Assembly: GCA_964392615.1 (NCBI GenBank)
Contig: CAYMRB010000025.1
Coordinates: 1 to 41,975, forward strand
Direction of reading: 5' to 3'
DNA length: 41,975 nt
From: CAYMRB01 sp964392615
Lineage (GTDB): Bacteria; Planctomycetota; UBA8108
The notes under the pieces are model-generated. The model ran no database searches. It was not told where the DNA came from and worked only from the letters and a program-made list of their open reading frames with translations. A program made the position numbers and the translations under genes. Shown piece by piece: positions 15,530 to 24,962 of the stretch; within the stretch, counting starts at the first letter, position 1; every line of letters begins with the position of its first letter.

Positions 15530-17998
15530 ATGCGCCAGCTCCTCGTCGGCTCTCTCTGCCTCGTGACGTTTGCTTTCCCGTCGTTCGCGGCCGACGACGT
15601 CTCCGTCGTCGCGGTCCCCGCGACCGACGCGACGAACCGGCACTATGTCGGCCACCGCGCACCGCTTCGCGCCGCGCCGCTGATCAAGCTGCCGGTCGGG
15701 TCGATCCAGCCGCGCGGTTGGCTGCGCAAGCAGCTGCGCCTGCAGGCCGACGGGTTTCACGGCCACCTCGGAGAGATCAGCCGCTTCCTCGTCAAGGAAG
15801 GCAGCGCGTGGCTCGACCAGGAGGGCGCGGGCACGCACGGTTGGGAGGAGCCGCCCTATTGGCTCAAGGGCTACTCGAACGTCGGTTACGTGCTGCGCGA
15901 CGAAGGCATGATCGCCGAGTCGAAGGTCTGGATCGAAGGTGCGCTGCGCAGCCAGAAGCCCGACGGGTGGTTCGGACCGGACAAGGGCCGCGGTGGCGCC
16001 GCGACGCGCCTGAAGGGCCGTGACGACCTGTGGCCGAACATGATCATGCTGTTCTGCCTGCAGGACTACTACGAGTTCACCGGCGACGAGCGCGTCATCC
16101 AGCTGATGACGAAGTACTTCCGCTACCTGGCGGCCGTGCCGGACGAGCGTTTCCTCGTGGGCTACTGGCCGAAGATGCGCGGCGGCGATCTGCTCTTCAG
16201 CGTGTACTGGCTGTACAACCGCACGGGCGGCGAGTGGATGCTCGAGCTCGCGGAGAAGGTCCACCGGCGCACGGCGGATTGGACGAGCGGTGTTATCAAC
16301 TGGCACAACGTCAACATGGCCCAGGGGTTTGGTCAGCCGACGACCTACTTCCTGCAGTCGAAGGAGGAGCGTCACCTGAAGGCGTCCTACGCCAATTGGG
16401 ACGAGATGCACGAGAAGTACGGGCAGGTGCCCGGCGGCATGTTCGGCGGCGATGAGAACTGCCGGCCCGGATTCGCCGGACCGCGCCAGGCGATCGAGAC
16501 GTGCGGCATCACCGAGATGATGCTGTCGACCGAGACGCTGACCGCGATCACCGGCGACGTGACGTGGGCCGACCGCTGCGAGGACGTGACGTTCAACTCG
16601 CTGCCGGCGGCGTTGACGGCCGACATCAAGGCGTTGCGCTATCTGACGTCGCCGAACATGGTGTTGTCGGATCGTCACAACAAGAGCCCTGGCCTGCAGA
16701 ACGGCGGCCCGATGCTGCACATGAACCCGCACGGGCATCGGTGCTGTCAGCACAACTGGGGACATGCGTGGCCGTACTACGCCCAGCACCTGTGGTTCGC
16801 GACGCCCGACGACGGACTCGCGGCCGTGCTCTATAGCGAGAGCGCCGTCAAGGCGAAGGTCGGCGCGGACGGCGTCGGGGTCGAGCTCGCGCAGACGACG
16901 CACTATCCGTTCGACGAGGAGGTCGCCATCGCGCTCATGACCCCGCGCAGCGTGCGCTTCCCGCTCTACCTGCGGGTGCCGGGCTGGTGTGAAGGCGCGA
17001 CCGTCGCAGTCAACGGCAAGGCCGTGAAGGTCGCGGCGAGGCCGGGCAGCTACATCCGCATCGAGCGATCGTGGTCGAGCGGCGACCGCGTCGATCTTCG
17101 ACTGCCGATGGAGATCTCGGTGCGCCGCTGGGAGAAGAACCTCGACAGCGTGTCGGTCGATCGCGGCCCGTTGACGTACTCGCTGAAGATCGGCGAGGAC
17201 TACCGCCGCGAGGGCGGCACCGACGAGTGGCCGGCGTGGGAGATCCACCCGACGACGCCGTGGAACTACGGCCTCGTGTTGAAGGACGCCGACGCGGCCG
17301 CGTCGTTCGGCGTCGTGCGCCATTCGTGGCCGACCGACGACATGCCGTTCACGCACGGGGGGACGCCGATCTCGCTGCGCGCACGCGGCAAGCGCATCCC
17401 CGAGTGGCAGCAGGATCACCTCGGCCTCGTCGGCAAGCTGCAGCCGAGTCCGGTCAAGTCGGCGCAGGAGACCGAGGCGATCACGCTGATCCCGATGGGT
17501 GCCGCGCGGCTGCGCATCACGTCGTTTCCGGTCATCGGCGACGGCCCGAACTCCACGACCTGGAAGGCGCCACCGCAGCCCGCGTACAAGGTCAACGTCT
17601 CGCACTGCTGGGGCGGGGACACGCCGCGCGGGGTGGCCGACGGAGTCGATCCGTCGAGCTCGAGCGATCACTCGATCCCCCGACTGACATTCTGGGATCA
17701 CCGCGGCACGAGCGAGTGGGTCGAGGCGCGGTTCTCCGAGCCGAAGAAGGTCTCCCGCGTCCGCGTGTACTGGTTCGACGACACCGGACGCGGCCACTGT
17801 CGTCTGCCGGTGTCGTGGAAGCTGCTGTACGCCGATGGCATCCGGTGGCAGCCGGTGAAGACCGAGGATGCGTACGGTGTCGCGAAGGACCGTTTCAACG
17901 ACGTGTCGTTCGACGCGGTGACGACGATGGCGCTGCGGATCGAGATTCAGCTGCAGCCAGAGTTCTCGGGCGGCGTGCTCGAGTGGAAGGTCGAGTAG
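15530..17998 (+). CDS. GH127-type glycoside hydrolase (DUF1680; beta-L-arabinofuranosidase family)
   Basis: An 822-residue exported protein (signal peptide MRQLLVGSLCLVTFAFPSFA). The (alpha/alpha)6-barrel segments are typical of DUF1680: QPRGWLRKQLRLQADGFHGHL, WEEPPYWLKGYSNVGYVL, LFSVYWLYNRTGGEWML and ITGDVTWADRCEDVTFNSLPAA. The zinc/nucleophile residues of the GH127 enzyme HypBA1 (Glu338, Cys340, Cys417, Cys418) have counterparts in E323-T-C325 and C405-C406, so the enzyme is probably active. Beta-sandwich regions follow (YLRVPGWCEGATVAVNGK; DRGPLTYSLKIGEDY). The last ~120 residues (WVEARFSEPKKVSRVRVYWF) look like an F5/8-type C sugar-binding domain. No strong Shine-Dalgarno was found, and the upstream gap holds the palindrome. 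Family members cleave beta-L-arabinofuranosides and related linkages; the exact target here is open. Confidence 0.88.
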   Translation: MRQLLVGSLCLVTFAFPSFAADDVSVVAVPATDATNRHYVGHRAPLRAAPLIKLPVGSIQPRGWLRKQLRLQADGFHGHLGEISRFLVKEGSAWLDQEGAGTHGWEEPPYWLKGYSNVGYVLRDEGMIAESKVWIEGALRSQKPDGWFGPDKGRGGAATRLKGRDDLWPNMIMLFCLQDYYEFTGDERVIQLMTKYFRYLAAVPDERFLVGYWPKMRGGDLLFSVYWLYNRTGGEWMLELAEKVHRRTADWTSGVINWHNVNMAQGFGQPTTYFLQSKEERHLKASYANWDEMHEKYGQVPGGMFGGDENCRPGFAGPRQAIETCGITEMMLSTETLTAITGDVTWADRCEDVTFNSLPAALTADIKALRYLTSPNMVLSDRHNKSPGLQNGGPMLHMNPHGHRCCQHNWGHAWPYYAQHLWFATPDDGLAAVLYSESAVKAKVGADGVGVELAQTTHYPFDEEVAIALMTPRSVRFPLYLRVPGWCEGATVAVNGKAVKVAARPGSYIRIERSWSSGDRVDLRLPMEISVRRWEKNLDSVSVDRGPLTYSLKIGEDYRREGGTDEWPAWEIHPTTPWNYGLVLKDADAAASFGVVRHSWPTDDMPFTHGGTPISLRARGKRIPEWQQDHLGLVGKLQPSPVKSAQETEAITLIPMGAARLRITSFPVIGDGPNSTTWKAPPQPAYKVNVSHCWGGDTPRGVADGVDPSSSSDHSIPRLTFWDHRGTSEWVEARFSEPKKVSRVRVYWFDDTGRGHCRLPVSWKLLYADGIRWQPVKTEDAYGVAKDRFNDVSFDAVTTMALRIEIQLQPEFSGGVLEWKVE

Positions 17999-18130
17999 CG
18001 ACACTCGGTCCCGATCGTCCCGGCTCCATCGCAGCTCGCGTTCCCTTGACTCGCCACGGCGGAGCGGATACGCCCGGATTCGATCTCGATGGCGACACCG
18101 ACGGCCCGCGGCGGCGAGCCGTCGAACGCG

Positions 18131-18159
18131 TTGACTCCTCATTGGGGAGGGCGTACGGT
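18131..18159 (+). promoter_or_regulatory. Candidate promoter upstream of the dockerin/DUF1566 gene
   Basis: TTGACT (18131-18136), a 17-bp gap, then TACGGT (18154-18159). A second pair with the same spacing, TTGACT (18046-18051) and TACGCC (18069-18074), lies 85 bp further upstream. The nearer one would give a leader of about 108 bases. The 275-bp gap holding both (17999-18273) has no other recognisable feature. Confidence 0.38.
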
Positions 18160-18273
18160 GACCAACGGTCGAGCGGTCTCGCCAGGCGGCCTCGCCTCGG
18201 GTCAGGGCCGCCAGAGACGGCTCAGTGGGCGTCGGATTCACCATGCACCACCACGTGACATAGGAGACTCCTC

Positions 18274-19005
18274 ATGCGCAAGCTTCGCCATGCAGTCACG
18301 TTGCTCTCGCTAGCGCTCGCCAGTCTGGCGCTGTTCTCCGTGGTGTCGCTTCGTCGCGACGCGGCTCTTGCCGGGCCGGGGTGGCGCGACGCGGCAGGCA
18401 ATGGCGATGTCGATTGCAGCGGACGGCTCGACATCAACGATCCCGTCTATCTGCTGAATTTCATGTTCCAGGGCGGGCCCGCGCCTTGTGCGATCGCACA
18501 GGAGCCGGACGATTGTTGCCCAGAGCTCGTCGCCGCCATCGAGCGCCTCACCGACGCCATCGAGCAGCCGTGTATCTCGCGGGTCGACCGCTTCGTGCCG
18601 GTGGAGGATGGGATCGCCTTCGACTCATGCATGGGGCTGATGTGGCAGACGCGCTTTGCCAGGATGGACATCGACGCGGACGGAGTCCGGGAGCGGGAAT
18701 TCAACTGGGCTCGGGCGGCCGTCGTCGCGGCGGACAGTCGCGTCGGTGGATTCGACGACTGGCGTGTGCCGTCGGCTCACGAGATGGAGTCGCTCATCGC
18801 CTACCTGGCCGCGAAGCCATTCCAGTTCAGCTCTCTGCCACCGTTCGAGGTCAACCTGGGCGACCAGTCGAGGTGGTATTGGAGCGCGACGGACTCCGCC
18901 TTCGGCGTCCTGACGGCGCACCTGCGTCCGGGCCTGTCGATTCTCAGAGCGCAGCCGCCGTCCAACGAGTGCACGGTCTTGCTCGTTCGTGGCCCTGTCG
19001 AGTGA
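18274..19005 (+). CDS. Exported protein with N-terminal dockerin-like EF-hand and DUF1566 (Lcl C-terminal) domain
   Basis: A 243-residue protein with a well-placed AGGAG (18262-18266) 7 bases before the ATG. Residues 1-33 are a signal peptide (LLSLALASLALFSVVSL). Directly after it, about 43-68, is a single EF-hand module (NGDVDCSGRLDINDPVYLLN then FMFQGGPAPC), the planctomycete dockerin-like type usually found at the C-terminus. A short helical linker follows (CCPELVAAIERLTDAI). Residues about 118-240 match DUF1566: GLMWQTR, EFNWARAAVVAADSRVGGFDDWRVPSAHEMESLI and WYWSAT. That domain belongs to the C-type-lectin-like fold and may bind ligands. Role unknown; a cell-surface or exported binding protein is the best guess. 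Confidence 0.82.
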   Translation: MRKLRHAVTLLSLALASLALFSVVSLRRDAALAGPGWRDAAGNGDVDCSGRLDINDPVYLLNFMFQGGPAPCAIAQEPDDCCPELVAAIERLTDAIEQPCISRVDRFVPVEDGIAFDSCMGLMWQTRFARMDIDADGVREREFNWARAAVVAADSRVGGFDDWRVPSAHEMESLIAYLAAKPFQFSSLPPFEVNLGDQSRWYWSATDSAFGVLTAHLRPGLSILRAQPPSNECTVLLVRGPVE

Positions 19006-19177
19006 CGCGTCGTCCGCGGTATGCGCGACCTAGCTGTCCACGCTCGCAGGTTGATCGGTCAGCCCGCAGTTTGTCCGGTCGCCACACGATGGCGGGCGAA
19101 CGCTCGATCGGGCACACTCCACAGGTGCCGAGAACCGCACACGTCGGCGGTCGACCGGCGTCGAACAGGAGTCTGAC

Positions 19178-21067
19178 ATGCAATTCCGAATCGTATGGTG
19201 CCTCCTCGCGTGGGCGAGCGTGAGCACCGCTGCCGCCGCCGAACCTGTCGCGCGTCCCAACGTCGTCCTCTTCCTCGCCGACGATCTCGGCTGGCGCGAC
19301 ACGAGCGTCTACGGCAGCGAGTTCTACCCGACGCCGAACGTCGCCCGGCTCGCTGCGCGCGGCATGCGGTTCACGAACGCGTATGCCGCCAGTCCGCTCT
19401 GTTCGCCGACGCGCGCGAGCATCCTGACCGGGCAGTATCCGGGTCGCCTGCGCTTCACGACGCCCGCCGGGCACCTGCCGCAAGCCGTGCTCGATCCGGT
19501 CGTGCCGGCGCGTGCCAGGCCTGCGCAGCGCGCCGTCACGCCGCAGACTCGTACGCGTCTGCCGAACGAGTACTTCACGATCGCGGAGGCGATGAAGGGA
19601 TCCGGGTACCGCACGGGGTTCTTCGGCAAGTGGCACCTCGGGCACGCGCCGTACCTGCCGGAGCAGCAGGGCTTCGACGTCGTCGTCGGTGGGCGCCATC
19701 ACCCCGGGCCGCCGGGCGGCTACTTCGCGCCGTGGCCGATCGACACGATTTCCGACGGTTCTCCTGGCGAGCACATCACCGATCGACTGGCTGTCGAAGC
19801 GGTGAAGTTCATCCGCGCGAACCGTGAGCGCCCGTTTCTGCTGTGCTTCTGGGACTACTCCGTCCACGCGCCGTTTCAGGCGAAGGAGGAGCTCATCGCG
19901 AAGTACCGCGCGCGCATCGATCCGGACGACACGCAACGCAATCCGGTGATGGCGGCGATGATCGAGCCCCTCGACGACGCCGTCGGCAAGCTCCTCGGCG
20001 TGCTCGACGAGCTCGATCTGGCGAAGGACACGCTGTTCGTGTTCACGTCTGACAACGGCGGCAACATGTACAACGTCGTCGAAGGGCTGCCGCCGACGAA
20101 CAACGCGCCGCTCCGCGCGGGCAAGGGCTCGATTTACGAGGGGGGCGTGCGCGTGCCGCTTATCGTATCGTGGCCCGGTCGCGTGGTCTCCGGTTCACGA
20201 AGCGACGCGATCGTGACGAGCGTTGACTACTATCCGACCCTCCTCGACGTCCTCGGGCTTGATCCACAGCCCGGGCAGATCCTCGACGGTGTCAGCATTC
20301 TGCCCGTGCTGCGAGGGACCGCTGGTTTGCAGCGTGAGGCGATCTTCTGTCACTTTCCGCACTATGTGAAGGCGACGGACAACTTGCCGTCGACCTCGGT
20401 GCGCGTCGGCGATTGGAAGCTGTACCGCTTCTACGCCGACGGTCCGCAGCTCGCGGATCGCCACGAGCTCTACAATCTCGCCACGGACATCGGCGAGCGG
20501 CGCGATCTCGCGGCAGCCCAGCCCGCGAGAGTGCGCGAACTCGACGCGTTGATCGAGCGGCACAATCGTGCGACCCGATCGCTCGTGCCGCGGCCCAATC
20601 CCGCGTTCGCGCCCGACGGAGGGGTGGTGGCCGGCTGGACGGGCAATCAGTACGCGAAGCTGTCGATTGAAGGCGACCGCCTGATCGTCGAGTCGTCCGG
20701 CAACGATCCGTTCATCACGCTGCGCGCCGTGCCGAAGCTCGGGAAGCCGGCGACGTTCGTCGTCCGCATGAAGTCATCCGCGCGCGGCAACGCGCAGGTG
20801 TTCTGGGCGTCGAAGGCGGCGCCGCGTTTTCACCGCAGCCATTCGAGCACGTTTGCCGTCACGCATGACGGCGCGCTTCACGAGTACCGCGCTCCCGTCC
20901 AGCTCACGTCTCGGTTGACCGGGCTGCGGCTCGATCCGGCGACGGGTCCGGGACGCATCGAGATCGAGAGCATGGCTCTCGTCGGCGCGAAGGGCGAAGC
21001 GATCGCGACGTGGCGGTTCGACGCGAAGGCGAGCGGCGGCACGAAGAAGCCGGCGCGGCGGGGATAG
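19178..21067 (+). CDS. Exported type I sulfatase with C-terminal beta-sandwich domain
   Basis: A 629-residue protein with AGGAG 6 bases before the ATG and a signal peptide (residues 1-21, ending TAAAA). Active-site landmarks of S1 sulfatases are all visible: Asp35/Asp36 (FLADDLGW, metal), C75-S-P-T-R with TG six residues on (the cysteine converted to formylglycine), K151-W-H153 (FFGKWHLGH), and D292-N293-GG (metal). It should hydrolyse sulfate esters, probably on a sulfated polysaccharide outside the cytoplasm. After ELYNLATDIGERRDLA, which ends the usual sulfatase body, about 130 extra residues (480-610) form a separate beta-rich domain (LIVESSGNDPFITLRAV; TFVVRMKSSARGNAQVFWAS) that could bind carbohydrate. 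It depends on a formylglycine-generating enzyme encoded elsewhere. Its stop faces the GH31 stop 7 bp away. Confidence 0.92.
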   Translation: MQFRIVWCLLAWASVSTAAAAEPVARPNVVLFLADDLGWRDTSVYGSEFYPTPNVARLAARGMRFTNAYAASPLCSPTRASILTGQYPGRLRFTTPAGHLPQAVLDPVVPARARPAQRAVTPQTRTRLPNEYFTIAEAMKGSGYRTGFFGKWHLGHAPYLPEQQGFDVVVGGRHHPGPPGGYFAPWPIDTISDGSPGEHITDRLAVEAVKFIRANRERPFLLCFWDYSVHAPFQAKEELIAKYRARIDPDDTQRNPVMAAMIEPLDDAVGKLLGVLDELDLAKDTLFVFTSDNGGNMYNVVEGLPPTNNAPLRAGKGSIYEGGVRVPLIVSWPGRVVSGSRSDAIVTSVDYYPTLLDVLGLDPQPGQILDGVSILPVLRGTAGLQREAIFCHFPHYVKATDNLPSTSVRVGDWKLYRFYADGPQLADRHELYNLATDIGERRDLAAAQPARVRELDALIERHNRATRSLVPRPNPAFAPDGGVVAGWTGNQYAKLSIEGDRLIVESSGNDPFITLRAVPKLGKPATFVVRMKSSARGNAQVFWASKAAPRFHRSHSSTFAVTHDGALHEYRAPVQLTSRLTGLRLDPATGPGRIEIESMALVGAKGEAIATWRFDAKASGGTKKPARRG

Positions 21068-21074
21068 GCCGTCG

Positions 21075-23189
21075 TCACTTCGCCGTCCGGAACACCCAGC
21101 GCACGGACGAGTAGCGGTGGTGACGGCTGCCTTCCTTGCGCACCAGGCGGCCTTGCCACTTGCCATTCGCGTCTCGCTCGGCGACGAGCTGCGCCCACTC
21201 GTGGTCGCCGCGCTCGTACGCGAACGTCTCGCCGTCGTCGTCGTACAGTCGCCGTCGGCCCGGCGCTTCGCCGTAGTGCCAGATCTCGAGCGGCGAGTAG
21301 CCGCCGGTTTTCGACGCGCGCAAGCAGCTCGGCGCGAGCGGGATGATGCCACCGTCGCGCACGAACAGAGGGATCTTCCGATCCTGCGGCGCGACCGTGA
21401 TCATGCCGCCCTCGCCGGCGAGCCGTCCGGTCCAGAAGTCGTACCAGCGGCCCTTCGGCAGCAGCACGCTGCGCCGCTTCTCGCCCGCAAACAGCGGTGC
21501 GACGACCAGAGCGTCGCCGACGACGAACTGGTCGCGCAGTCGGCTGCGTCGCGCCTTCGCGTCGCCGACCTCGGCGAAACCCTCGACCAGCGGCATCGCG
21601 CGTACGGGCGGCACGCCGCGGAAGCGGTACTCCGCGAACGCGGTGTAGAGGTACGGCGCGAGTCGGATGCGCAGCAGCGCGACCTCGCGCACCTCCTTCT
21701 CGACCTCGGGGAACGACCACGGCTTCGTACCGGATGACCACGCGTTGAGCATCGCCATCGGCGAGAAGCAGACGGTTTGCATGCGCCGCAGCCACTCCTC
21801 GCCGTTCTTCGACGCGCGCACCTCCGGTGTCCACAACACGCCCGCGAAGCTCGAGCTGCACAGAGCCGCGATGAAATCACGATGGCTGTAGTGGTCGTTG
21901 TAGATCACGAACGGCAGCCGCGACGCGCCCGCGTTCGACGCGCGCACCAGCCCCCACGTGCGGCGGTCGCGACGCCGGTACAGATCGTCGACGAGCCGCT
22001 GCACGCGCACGCCGTACGTTTGGCGGATCTGCTCCGCATCGAGCCCCGACGGGAACTGCGCCGTGTCCGGCCACAGCCAGCGGTCGAAGCCGTCGACCTC
22101 GTCGATCTTGAATCCGGACACGCCGATGGCGACCGTCTCGCGATCGAGGTGTTGCGAGAAGATGTTCCGCGCCGCGGCGATCTCGTAGTCCGCAACGATG
22201 CCGTTCCACACCTCGTGCGATCCCGAGTACGGCAGCAGCTTCTCATGCAGCGCGCAGCCCGGCTTGACGTACGGGTTCATCCACAGGTTGACGCGAATGC
22301 CCTTGCCGAGCAGCTCCTGCACGAGCTCGCGCGGCTTGGGGAAGCGCTCCTTATCCCACTCGAACGTGCACGGATACGAGCTGCTGTGCCAGCCGGGCTC
22401 GATGCCGACGAAGTCGAGCGGGAACCCGTGCGCGTCGAACTGCGCGACTTCGGCACGCAGCTGATCGGCCGTGTAGCGCGTCGGCGTGCGGTGGGTGAAG
22501 CCCAGGCCCCAGCGCGGCGGCAGGCAGCCTCCGCCGGTGAAGAGAACGAACCGGCGCACCGCGTCGAGCGGCGTCGGTCCGGCGAACACGAAGACCTCGG
22601 CGCCCGGTGCGGGCACGAGCACGTCGATCGAGTCGGACGGCGGTTGTGCCTGCCAGCCTCGATCGCGATTGCGGTCGAGGGGTGGCGGCTTCTGCGGGGC
22701 ATCGCGACGCAGAGACGTGCCGACCCAGACGCGCAGATAGCGCGCGCTGTCGACGAAAACGCCGTATCCCGAACTGGTGACCCAGAACGGCACCGGCGCA
22801 TGGGTGCGGCCCGACTCGCCGCCCCAGTGGTCGACGTGCAGCGTGACGATGTCGCCGTTGCGGCGGACGCGGCGGAAGTCGAGACCGAGCCCGTAGACGT
22901 CCTCATCTCGCGACAGCGGAAAGCGTAGCGATGTGGCGGACGGCCGTGCCCGGCCATGGATCTCGTCACGCGACAGCGGGAAACCGGCCTCAGGCATTTC
23001 GCGCAGCGCCGCGACGTTCGGCGTGCCGCCCGCGACCGAGAGCAGGTCGAACGCCTCGGGTTCCCCGACGCGGGCCGACCAGACGCCGGGCGCGACCTCG
23101 CGCCAGTCGAGCTTCGACTCGGCCGCGGGCGAGATCGACGTGAGAAGGAGTGCGAACGCGACGAGCGGTGCTGGCAAGAAGTGCTTCAT
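21075..23189 (-). CDS. Exported GH31 family glycosidase
   Basis: A 704-residue protein with a signal peptide (MKHFLPAPLVAFALLLTSISPAAE). The N-terminal beta-sandwich (about 30-220) includes DVYGLGLDFRRV and GYGVFVDSARYL, standard for GH31. The (beta/alpha)8 barrel shows PPRWGLGFTHRTPTRY, FPLDFVGIEPGWHSSSY and GIRVNLWMNPYVKPG. The predicted nucleophile is Asp363 in GFKIDEVDGFD, and the acid/base is probably Asp432 in VIYNDHYSHRD. The C-terminal sheets follow (VGDALVVAPLFAGEKRRSVLLPKGRWYDFWTG; PLFVRDGGIIPL). Family members cleave alpha-glucosides, alpha-xylosides or alpha-galactosides; which one applies cannot be decided here. It lies 27 bp downstream of the nitrilase-superfamily gene and is likely in one operon with it. 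No good Shine-Dalgarno was found before its start. Confidence 0.9.
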   Translation of the reverse strand: MKHFLPAPLVAFALLLTSISPAAESKLDWREVAPGVWSARVGEPEAFDLLSVAGGTPNVAALREMPEAGFPLSRDEIHGRARPSATSLRFPLSRDEDVYGLGLDFRRVRRNGDIVTLHVDHWGGESGRTHAPVPFWVTSSGYGVFVDSARYLRVWVGTSLRRDAPQKPPPLDRNRDRGWQAQPPSDSIDVLVPAPGAEVFVFAGPTPLDAVRRFVLFTGGGCLPPRWGLGFTHRTPTRYTADQLRAEVAQFDAHGFPLDFVGIEPGWHSSSYPCTFEWDKERFPKPRELVQELLGKGIRVNLWMNPYVKPGCALHEKLLPYSGSHEVWNGIVADYEIAAARNIFSQHLDRETVAIGVSGFKIDEVDGFDRWLWPDTAQFPSGLDAEQIRQTYGVRVQRLVDDLYRRRDRRTWGLVRASNAGASRLPFVIYNDHYSHRDFIAALCSSSFAGVLWTPEVRASKNGEEWLRRMQTVCFSPMAMLNAWSSGTKPWSFPEVEKEVREVALLRIRLAPYLYTAFAEYRFRGVPPVRAMPLVEGFAEVGDAKARRSRLRDQFVVGDALVVAPLFAGEKRRSVLLPKGRWYDFWTGRLAGEGGMITVAPQDRKIPLFVRDGGIIPLAPSCLRASKTGGYSPLEIWHYGEAPGRRRLYDDDGETFAYERGDHEWAQLVAERDANGKWQGRLVRKEGSRHHRYSSVRWVFRTAK

Positions 23190-23216
23190 GATTCGATGGT
23201 TCTACGGTGGCTTTCG

Positions 23217-24194
23217 TCAGATGCGGTCGCCCCTGGCGCGAGCGGCGTCGATCTGCCGCCGGCTCCGGTGTCGGTACTCGCGTAGCGTCTCGATGCCGTA
23301 CTTCTTGCAGAGGTCTCGAACCCGGGCCCCGGATCGGGTCGCCTTCAGCAGCCACCACGCCTCGGGGCCGAACGTGCGCTCGACGGCGACTTTCCCCTCG
23401 TGCTCCGCGAGTAGACGCTTGACCTTCGCGCCGTTGAAGTTGGTGTGCACGAACGTGCGGTCGAGATCGAGCGTGCCGAGGAACTGCCGCGGCCGCACCT
23501 CCTCGATCCCGGCGAGCTTCGATCCCGTGATGTCGACGATGTTCCCCGCGCCGACGGGCACGATGTAGTAGTGGTAGAGCATCGCGTAGGCGCTCAGCGG
23601 CATGCCGCCGGCGTACGCGCTGGGCCAGAACACGACGTCGACCTCGCGTTCGTCACACTCCTGCCAGAGCCGCGGGAAGTTGATGTCGAAGCACGTGAGG
23701 ATACCGATGCGGCCGAAGTCGGTATCGAATGTCTTGACGCCCTCGCTGCTGCAGTGGAGCCCCTCGCCCCAGAACACGAAAACCTTGCGGTAGATGCCGG
23801 CGATCTCGCCCCGGCGATCGATGAGGACCGCGGTGTTGTACTGCTTGTCGCCTGCGTCCTCGCGGATCGGGCAGATGACGTACATCGAGTGCTTCTTCGC
23901 CAATTCGGCGATCGCATGCGTTGTCGGGCCGGGGATCGACTCTGCAACGGTTCCCGCGAACTCCTCGGGGAGGCAAGCGATGTCGACACCGTTCGCGCCG
24001 GCCGTCTGCAGGTGATCGAGCGCGAGCCGGAGCTTCGCGTCGTGATCGCCGCCGAAGCCGATGCAGATCGCCGCCACCTTGATCGGCCTGCCGGCGCCAG
24101 GAGCGGGGGCAGGGTCGGCGTCGTTTCGTGCAGGGCCGATGGCCGCGATGGTCGGCAGGACGATCGCGGCGGCGGCCAGAGCGATTCGAGTCAT
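23217..24194 (-). CDS. Exported carbon-nitrogen hydrolase (nitrilase superfamily)
   Basis: A 325-residue protein. Its start is supported by GGAGG 7-8 bases upstream on the minus strand. The N-terminus (MTRIALAAAAIVLPTIAAIG) is a signal peptide, followed by a Pro/Ala-rich linker. The catalytic triad of the superfamily is present: Glu77 (CLPEEFAGT), Lys137 (IYRKVFVFWGEG) and Cys168 (GILTCFDINFPRLW). Such enzymes hydrolyse amides, carbamoyl groups or nitriles. Most are cytoplasmic, so export is less usual. Placement directly ahead of a GH31 gene suggests it acts on a nitrogen-bearing product of glycan breakdown, but this is inference. The C-terminal ~30 residues are basic. Confidence 0.9.
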   Translation of the reverse strand: MTRIALAAAAIVLPTIAAIGPARNDADPAPAPGAGRPIKVAAICIGFGGDHDAKLRLALDHLQTAGANGVDIACLPEEFAGTVAESIPGPTTHAIAELAKKHSMYVICPIREDAGDKQYNTAVLIDRRGEIAGIYRKVFVFWGEGLHCSSEGVKTFDTDFGRIGILTCFDINFPRLWQECDEREVDVVFWPSAYAGGMPLSAYAMLYHYYIVPVGAGNIVDITGSKLAGIEEVRPRQFLGTLDLDRTFVHTNFNGAKVKRLLAEHEGKVAVERTFGPEAWWLLKATRSGARVRDLCKKYGIETLREYRHRSRRQIDAARARGDRI

Positions 24195-24223
24195 CGCGTC
24201 GCCTCCATCGTTTCGTGCCGCGC

Positions 24224-24252
24224 ATCGTAAGACGGATCGACGCGCGACGGAA
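24224..24252 (-). promoter_or_regulatory. Weak candidate promoter for the nitrilase/GH31 pair
   Basis: On the minus strand, TACGAT (complement of 24224-24229) follows TTCCGT (complement of 24247-24252) by 17 bp. The -10 is fair and the -35 is poor. It would put the transcript start about 20-25 bases before ATG 24194, within the 63-bp gap after the upstream operon. Confidence 0.22.
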
Positions 24253-24257
24253 CGATG

Positions 24258-24954
<697 letters not shown>

Positions 24955-24962
<8 letters not shown>

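Noticed and set aside
15371..18244. A 957-codon open frame on the minus strand opposite the GH127 gene
   Set aside because: Its composition is Arg/His/Asp/Val-rich shadow sequence, it reads through the palindrome, and the plus-strand protein has clear family motifs and catalytic residues.
21777..22928. A 383-codon plus-strand frame within the GH31 gene
   Set aside because: The GH31 catalytic and structural motifs on the minus strand are complete, and this frame is an antisense shadow.
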